This document shows, one piece after another, positions 55,701 to 61,700 of a stretch of DNA of 64,000 nucleotides (position 1 is its first letter; the number at the start of each line of letters is the position of its first letter). The position numbers and the translations under genes are program-made. The DNA is from Hymenopus coronatus. Lineage: Eukaryota > Arthropoda > Insecta > Mantodea > Hymenopodidae. A model generated the notes under the pieces. It searched no databases and had not been told where the DNA came from. It saw nothing but the letters and a program-made list of their open reading frames with translations. The stretch is taken from positions 11,834,501 to 11,898,500 of the forward strand of contig CM060887.1 in NCBI GenBank assembly GCA_030762935.1, read 5' to 3'.

Positions 55701-58700
55701 GGTACAGGCCCATATCATCATTGCCAGTATTTTCTAAAATAATAGAATACTGTATACACAAACAACTCTCTAGATATTTTGAAAATAACTCTTTACTAAG
55801 CAGCTCCCAATTTGGTTTTGGACCTAAGCTCTCAACAATAAAAGCTATTTCACCATCATAGTAGATCATGTCTATAAATTCTTTGAAAGCAAAATCCCAG
55901 CCATCTAACCCTATAAGATTTTAAAAAAGCATTCAACACAGTATCATATCTAATTTTGATTAAAAAATGAAAGCAGTATAAATTATCTGAAATTGTTATT
56001 AATCTCATACTTAGAAAACAGACTTCAAGTAGTACAAATAAAAAATGAAATGTCTGATTCAATGCCAGAATTAAAGGAGTACCTCAGGGTTTGGTATTAG
56101 GTCCCTTCTTATTCATTATATATGTATATGATTTGCCCATTAATCTTCCATGTAAAACAGTTTTATACCATTGATGATACTACATTTGTAACAACAAGCC
56201 CAAATCTAGAACTTTGTAATTTAAACAAACATGATGGATTAATAACTGAATGATTTAATGCAAACATGCTATAGATAAAAACTAATAAAACTGAAGAAAT
56301 GTTATTTCAATTAAATGCAAAGAATCAGGATAATAAATCTCTCAAACGTCTAGGAATTTACATAGACAAAAGACTTATTTGGCAACATCACATAAAGTGG
56401 AAAATTATCTTGCGTCTTATTTCTGTTATACAGACTTCGTCATAGCGTTAGTGAAAACTTAATCATACATGCATATTATGCCTTCTTTTATTCCTGTCTA
56501 ACATATGGTTTACTTCTCTGGGGTAATTCTGCAGGAACGCATTCTATATTCAAGTGGCAAAAAAAAAAGCAGTTAGATGTATTGCTAATCTAGATTATAA
56601 CCATCCTTGCAGACAATTTTTCAAAAAACTTAAAATCATGACATTGTACATTTACCATTCATTGATGCTCATAAAAGAAAAGCTACAAAAATATGCACTC
56701 CAACAGACAGTAAATGGCTACATAACACAAAATAATTTTATTATAGACTTACCTTACTCAAGATTATCAAAAATTCATGGTAGCCATAAATATCTAGGAT
56801 TAAGTATGTACAACAAACTTCCAGTACATATGACCTCATTACCCAATCATAAATTCAAAACATTTCTGGATAGTTGGCTGAAAAATAAAGCTTTTTACTC
56901 AATGGAAGAATTCTTTGAATGTAATAACTTTCACATAGATGAGTAATATCTAAGCTAGCTTTGTAAAATGTAAACATTAATATAAATTTATCATATACAT
57001 GCTGTAATTTTTTTTTGGGGTAGTTTAACGTCCTTTAACCTGGTTGGTCATATCGGATGATGAATGAAATTAGTGAAATGATGCTAAAATGATCTTGGGG
57101 TCCATGGAGCTAAAGTTACTCGACATTCGTCTTCTCAGAATAAGGCAAAACACCCCAAAAAAACCTTATCCGAGTAACTCACCCTAAGCAAGATTCAAAC
57201 TCATGACCTTTTGAATGTGAGGCAGACACGCTACTATGCTACCCAGGTGGGCTGTAAATAGTTTGTTATGCAAATAGTAGCAAATATATTCAACTGTTTT
57301 AAATAGTGTAAATAATTGTATAAAGCTCCAATTTTGCAATGTGATAAACTATGTACTTGATGAGACCAATTGCAATGTTGTAAAACAGCTTAATGGTCAA
57401 TAAACTTTATTCTTATTCTTATCGCAGAAACCTGACCTCATTACTTGGTGCATCTCTTTTTGTGACTTTCAATAATGTTTCTGTTTTTATTTTTACAGTA
57501 CTTGCCAATGCCAAATCTTACCGCTCCTACAGTTGCTCCAAAAGGCAACTATGGAAAGGTTGTCTTAGAGCCTGTAGCTTCAATTTTGGACCATGATGTT
57601 AGAAAGGTTTTGGCAAAGCTACCAATGAACAGCCTTTTCCCACTCACTTTCGAACAGCTGGGACAGCGATATGGATTTGTTCTGTATGAGACACGTTTGC
57701 AACACAGTGCAGGAGATCCGGCCGTACTTAGCATTCCATCCATCAGCGATAGAGCCATTGTCATGGTGGACGGTGTAAGTAAACACAATTCAAAATATAT
57801 TTACTTTCTTTACACATTCTATGTACACAGTGTATAGAGAAGCTATTTATATTCTACTCAAAATTTGGTAACGAGATTTCACTGGGAATACATATTTTGA
57901 GAACCCCTGAATAAAAAAATCTGATGTGTTCCGTTCACATGAAATTCTCTCCATCCTTGCAACAAATCATTGTTAAAAAGTTTATGCTTCTATTTACTTC
58001 ATGCTAAGTGAGAAAAAATAAGCAGAAATAGACTTATTACTTGCTTCCTTGTAAGTAGAAGCGAAAAAATCTGATGTGTACCATTCACATGACTTTCTCT
58101 ATCTCTCTGTAACAAATTATTGTTAATAAGCAGAAATAGTCTTATTCCTTGCTTTATTGTAAGTAGAAGCGAAATATGGGAGTACCATAGGTAAAAGTGA
58201 AAGCGAAAAGCTGGTTGCTATGTGACTGATGTTCCTTTGTTTGTGTGGACAGGAGTTGACAAATTCCTGTATGAGAAAAGTATAAGTTTTTTCAAAGCTG
58301 AAACCAAGAAAAAGGAATATCTCAAAAACAATCAAATGTATATAACATAAATTGTGTGTTTTAACGTGCTCTACATTTTTTGTGTGTTAAGTTTTTGTCC
58401 ATCTCTTACGGTTTAGTAGTTATGCAAAATTCATCCAGAATAAAGTAGTCTTCAAAAGCTATTCCCAGAAAATTCAAAATATACATTTTATTTGTCAGGT
58501 AAATATCTTTAATATATGATATTTTAATCAAAATCGTTAGAGCCATTTTTTAGAAAATACAAATTTTTGAAAAATGTTCCATGTAAACGGTAGTTTGGGG
58601 TGGGGGGATTTTTCTCAAAATCTTCGTGTCGCATCCCTGTAAGATACTAAACTTAAATACCAAGTTTGGTATTTTACCGACTTTTCCTTTTTGAGTTATC

Positions 58701-61700
58701 GTGTTCACAGACACACGGACACACACACACAGACCTTTCTGTGAAAATGCTTTTTTTTAGATAAAGGGGACCCTAAAACATATATTTCCGGTGAAATCTC
58801 AGTATCGAATATTTTGGTGGAGTGCAATATTTTCTCTATTCACTATGTACATAGTGCGATTAGAGAAAGTAAAAAGGGAGTACCATAGGTTAAAGCGATA
58901 CTCAAAAGCTGTTGCTATGTGACTGAAGTCCTTCGTTTGTATGGACAGGAGTTGACAAATTTCTGTATGAGAAAAGTATGTTTTTCAAGGCTGAAACCAA
59001 AAAGAAGGAATATCTAAAAACGATCAGCTCCACGAAAAAAAATGTATATAACATAAATTGTGTGTTTTAATGTGCTCTACATTTTTTGTTCGCTAAGTTT
59101 TTGTCTATCTCTTACAGTTTTCCATTTACACAAAATTCCGTAAAATTCATCCAGAATAAAGTAGTCTTCAGAGGCTATTCCCAGAAAATTCAAGATATAC
59201 ATATTATTTGTCAGGTATATATTTTTAATATACGTTATTTTAATCAAAATCATTAGAGCCATTTTTTAGAAAATCAAAAGTTTCGAAAACTTTTCCATGT
59301 GAAGGGTAGTTGAGGATGGGGAGATTTTCTCGAAAATCTTCATGTTGCATCCTTGGAAGATACTTGGTATTTAACAGGCTTTTCGTTTTTGAGCTATGCT
59401 GCCCACAGACACACAAAAACATTTTTCTAAAAATGCTTTTTTTTTATTTAGTTGCTCTCAAAACATGTATTTCTGGTGAAATCTTGGGTGAAATGCAATA
59501 CCTTCTCTATACATTATGTACATGGTACGTATAGAGAAAGTAAAAAAGTATTTTTAGAAAAACATCTGTGTGCATGTGCAGTATAGCTCCATAACGAAAA
59601 GACTGTTAAATACCAAACTGGGTATTTAAGTTTGGTATCTTCCAAGGATGCGACACAAAGATTTTTAAGAAAATCCCTCCACCCCCAACTACTCTTTATA
59701 TGGCACATTTTAAAAAAATTTTGATTTTCTCAAAAATGGCTCTTAACAATTTTAGTTAAAATCTCATATGTTTAAGATATTCTTATGTCAAACAAAATGT
59801 ATATCTTAGATTTTCAGGGAATGGCCTGTGAAGGCCTCTTCAATCTGGATGACTTTTGTATAACTGGCAAACCTTTAGAGATATGCAAAACTTACTGCAC
59901 AAAAAATATAGATATGATTAAAACACACAATTTATGTTATATACTTTTTTTATAGAGTTAACTGTTTTCAAGATAATCCAGATTATTAGTTTCAATTTTA
60001 GCTACTTTAACTTTCTCAAATGAGAACACATCTTTCTTCTCATTTCTCATTTGTTTACTCCTGGAAAGCAAAGAGATTGGAATTTCAATCGTTTCACATA
60101 GTGACCAGCTTTTAAAGGGCGAGACTATTATTTTAGCCTGTGCATTTTCTTATTTCTCTTGTACTTACAAGGAGCTAGTAATAAGACTAATTTTGCTTGT
60201 TTATCTTGATCAGCATGACGTAGATAACAGATTAATGTTTTGAATGAAGGGTTTGTTTACCGAACAGATAGAGGACATCATGTGAATGGAATACATTAGA
60301 TTTTTTCCCTTCTACTTATAAGGAAACTTCTGCTAATGTTAATCTTAATTAGCATGATGTAAATAGAAGAATAATCTTTTTAACAATAATTTGTTACAGA
60401 GATGTAGAGAAAGTCATGTGATTGTAACACATCAGATTTTTTTCTGCTGGGTTTGTTTTGTTGACATTTATTCAGACTTTCTGGGACATCATTGTTAGAT
60501 TTTAGAGAAACAAGTACAAACTATATTGAATAATAAGAGAGTTTTTATATTTTTATAGGTTTCAAAAGGTATTCTGAGTCGCATGGATAAAATTACTTCC
60601 ATGCCTCTTGAAATCCACCAAGGCCAAGATATTCAAATTCTTGTAGAAAATCAAGGTCGTATCAACTATGGTTCTAAAATAAATGATTTCAAGGTAAGTA
60701 GAAAACATTAACCTTCAAATATGCAATTATTTCCAATTTAATAAACTATTTCTATATTTTGCACAATTGTTCTTGAGCACTGAAACATTTAGATGTAACA
60801 CTGGATGTGAGTCACTTACCTGCTTTCAGTAACAGCATATCTCATTGAACTGAAGTTAAGTATCACTGGAATGTCTTTGTCTTTTATTTATTTATTTACT
60901 TATTTGTATTAAGCATCCATACAAAGAATGACTATCATCAGCCTAGGCTTTATATCTGGTACGTCTTTTGTTTGTCTGCAAATACCAATACTATGGTGCC
61001 ACATCCAACATTACAACTACTAAATGTAAAAAGCTAGTAACAGCGAAGAACAACACAAATATTAATATAAAAATAGTAGTTGCAACAAATCTTCACTTAT
61101 CTTTTGGAATCCTTGCTTTGAACTAGTTTCACAATGATTTCATTGCATTATCAACATATCCTTTTGGTCTCTTTTTTGATGTTGTTTATTTACACTGTTA
61201 TGGTTACTGCTACTAGGTGGATTGTGTACTAATGCATTGCTAACTACATAATCTGGCATTTATCAATTAAATTGTTTAAATAGTGATCTTAATTCAAAAT
61301 CTTCTCGGGCTTCTAGCCAGGTAAAAACTTGGTTTGACACCAACGTTTCGAAGAAGTGCATCTTCCTCGTCTTCAGGGTGAACTGATGCACTTTTTCAAA
61401 ACGTTGGTGTCAAACCAAGTTTTTACCTGGCTAGAAGCCCGAGAAGATTTTGAATTAACACGTCGCCAGGAAAGCTTCAGTTCTTATAGTGACCTTGTTT
61501 ATATTGGTAAGACTAAACGTCATTTGGAAACCAGAGTAAAAGAACACTTTAGGAATATTAAATACAAGCAAATTGATAAATCAGCTGTAGCAGAACATTT
61601 TTGGAAATTTAATTATGAAATAAACCCAGATGTTAAATTATTAAAACACTTAAATGGGTCCATAGATTTAATGGTTTGGGAGAAAATATTTATATTAAAG

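Noticed and set aside
55579..55869. 96-codon minus-strand ORF
   Set aside because: Most of it is the antisense of the plus-strand LINE reverse transcriptase at 55690-55860; only its C-terminal end may belong to the minus LINE.
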